From Candidatus Bathyarchaeota archaeon (GTDB lineage Archaea; Thermoproteota; Bathyarchaeia; Bathyarchaeales; Bathycorpusculaceae), in the NCBI GenBank assembly GCA_026014485.1, contig JAOZIE010000002.1:171081-235080 (forward strand): 64,000 nt of DNA, given 5' to 3'. Below the pieces are notes generated by a model. The model saw only the letters and a program-made list of their open reading frames with translations. It was not told where the DNA came from and searched no databases. Below are positions 62,795 to 64,000 of the stretch, piece after piece (positions within the stretch are counted from its first letter, which is position 1; each line of letters starts with the position of its first letter). A program made the translations under genes and the position numbers.

Positions 62795-63157
62795 ATGGCG
62801 AACCCGCAAACAAAAAAGAAACGGAAAAAACAGCAGAGCGTCATCGTTTTAGAGGAGCAACTGGAGGCGGAAGTTCAAAACGCCGTTGAAGTCACCGAGG
62901 CTTTAGAAGAGTTGAAAAAGCAGGGAAACCGCATAGACATTCAGGTTTGTCCCCGATGCAAAAGTCCTAAAGTTCGACGAGCCAAAAGCACAGGCGGGGA
63001 CATGTGGGCGCACATAGGGATGCTTCCGCCAAGCTATGAATGCCCCGACTGCGGTTGGCAGGAACGCATAGTTCTGAAGGCAACAAACAAACCGCTAAAT
63101 GTACGCGACGTCGAGTTGATTCGGGAAGCCATGGAAGTTGAAGATGAAAAACCTTAA
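62795..63157 (+). CDS. Zinc-ribbon protein (DUF-type, archaeal)
   Basis: 120 aa from the ATG at 62795 behind GGAGCAAGTTG; upstream methionines and the track start lack ribosome-binding sites. A basic N-terminus and coiled helix (EEQLEAEVQNAVEVTEALEE) precede CPRCKSPKVRR ... YECPDCGWQERI, a zinc ribbon. Likely a nucleic-acid-binding or transcription-associated protein. Its stop overlaps the convergent DUF488 gene by four bases. Confidence 0.8.
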   Translation: MANPQTKKKRKKQQSVIVLEEQLEAEVQNAVEVTEALEELKKQGNRIDIQVCPRCKSPKVRRAKSTGGDMWAHIGMLPPSYECPDCGWQERIVLKATNKPLNVRDVELIREAMEVEDEKP

Positions 63158-63738
63158 GTAGCGACTGCGCCGAAGTCGGTGAGGGTTCTTTGCGTCTTCT
63201 CTTTTGCGAAGAGCGGGTATGTGACTTTTGTTCCTTCAACATGGGCTGACGGCGTTAATTCGTGGGTTATGCCGCTATTCTCCGTTAGAATGTGCTTTAC
63301 CGTTACGTGTCTTGCGACAAGAGCATCCGAGAGTAAGATGCGGTGGCAACGCCACGGAACCGCTTCAGCGCACATAATGGCCAGACAGTTCTCTCCAATC
63401 AGCGCCATAAGCCGCAGCAAGTTCTCGCTGAACTCTTTGGTCTGCATGTAATCTGCGTAGCCCCGAAAAGACTTGTTCTCCAAAGCCAAATTAGCTGAGT
63501 CTGGGCGGGGTCTGCGTAATCCTCCCAGCTCGGGCACATGCAGATATTTTATGCTTGCTGACTTGAGAGTTTCTGGCAACGCCTCTTTGTTAAACTGAGG
63601 ATTATGCCTTGAACGGGGAACACTACGCACATCAACTAACACGTTGACACCGTAGGACTTCAGAAGTGAAATGACCTCAGTCAGTGTACGCGTGGAGTGC
63701 CCAATCGTGTATGTCAAAAGTTCATTTGCGCGGCTCAT
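63154..63738 (-). CDS. DUF488 family protein
   Basis: 194 aa. YTIGHSTRTLTEVISLLKSY, VDVRSVPRSRHNPQFNKEAL and the cysteine segment AIMCAEAVPWRCHRILLSDA identify DUF488. The conserved Cys residues suggest a metal or redox site; function is not established. Cytosolic. Confidence 0.92.
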   Translation of the reverse strand: MSRANELLTYTIGHSTRTLTEVISLLKSYGVNVLVDVRSVPRSRHNPQFNKEALPETLKSASIKYLHVPELGGLRRPRPDSANLALENKSFRGYADYMQTKEFSENLLRLMALIGENCLAIMCAEAVPWRCHRILLSDALVARHVTVKHILTENSGITHELTPSAHVEGTKVTYPLFAKEKTQRTLTDFGAVAT

Positions 63739-63861
63739 TTCGCGTTTGTATCCCCTGCTAAAATGGGTGATGGAAATATATTAAATCACAGTAACGGATG
63801 AACGGCGTTAAAGAATGCGGCTCTAAAAAAATGGGTAGGGTGGATGTATGGCGCTAACTGC

Positions 63862-64000
63862 TTATTTGAACTTGCTTTTGTTGACCAAGGAGGATAAGCT
63901 GTCGTGTTTTTTGAACAACACGAAGGCTCCAAAGCAAGCAAATAACGCAGCTAAACCGCCCCACAGGTATTCAGGAACCACGAACAGGTTGCCGCCGTTG
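63862..64000 (-). CDS. C-terminus of an anchored surface protein (5' partial)
   Basis: The minus-strand frame enters from beyond the window and reads NGGNLFVVPEYLWGGLAAL then FACFGAFVLFKKHDSL, ending NKSKFK. A VPEY motif, one hydrophobic helix and a basic tail match the anchoring ends of the other surface proteins here. The body lies outside the window. Confidence 0.75.
   Translation of the reverse strand, partial: NGGNLFVVPEYLWGGLAALFACFGAFVLFKKHDSLSSLVNKSKFK

Overview
This window is chromosomal DNA of an archaeon, most plausibly a member of Candidatus Bathyarchaeia (Thermoproteota) or a close relative. Archaeal markers include a CTP-dependent riboflavin kinase/regulator, pantoate kinase with archaeal-type PPAT, GatD/GatE, eS30, archaeal Elp3, TrmI-type tRNA m1A methyltransferase, short archaeal TrpRS, type II methionine aminopeptidase, an intron-bearing tRNA-Trp, encoded CCA ends, TATA-box promoters, frequent GTG/TTG starts and surface proteins ending in P/T/S-rich stalks, a PEFP-like motif and one membrane anchor. 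The lineage assignment is inference; no 16S gene is present.

Layout. 1-8.3 kb: rhomboid protease (5' end outside the window), riboflavin kinase/regulator, methyltransferase, Na+/H+ antiporter, ClC channel, and a coupled ECF S-component/pantoate kinase/PPAT operon behind an 18-bp perfect palindrome. 8.3-18 kb: small zinc proteins, regulators, a HAD phosphatase, ArsM with an AbrB partner, a V4R protein, two decayed genes and a Kelch surface protein. 18.2-22.8 kb: a probable small integrated element at tRNA-Leu(CAG), with a tyrosine integrase, iteron-like repeats and AT-rich cargo. 23-36 kb: glycosyltransferase, eS30, GNAT, Elp3, a bacterio-opsin-activator-like regulator facing a giant RND protein across a palindrome, then gatD-gatE. 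36-46 kb: three consecutive winged-helix-like genes, DUF996, a kinase-like fusion overlapping a metallo-beta-lactamase nuclease-like gene, then two divergent membrane modules, one an ABC exporter. 46-54 kb: AbrB-like and XRE/DUF2178 genes, TrmI, TrpRS, fasciclin/SOUL pair, heliorhodopsin, flavin reductase, Map. 54-64 kb: DUF1512, an isolated 5S rRNA, a large repeat surface protein, tRNA-Trp with probably two introns, a 5TM sensor-like protein, DedA, GT-C glycosyltransferase, a signal-peptide-bearing double winged-helix protein, DUF488 and the C-terminus of another anchored surface protein.

How it works together: most of the window is housekeeping (translation, CoA, tRNA modification) interleaved with small regulator/membrane pairs. 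Several of these pairs have palindromes or direct repeats between TATA box and start, suggesting local autoregulation. The most unusual items are the heliorhodopsin neighbourhood, the tRNA-Leu-associated element with its iteron region, the double-intron tRNA-Trp, the coupled CoA operon with an ECF transporter subunit, and the three-gene winged-helix operon. All calls are from reading sequence and motif recognition; no database search was run.
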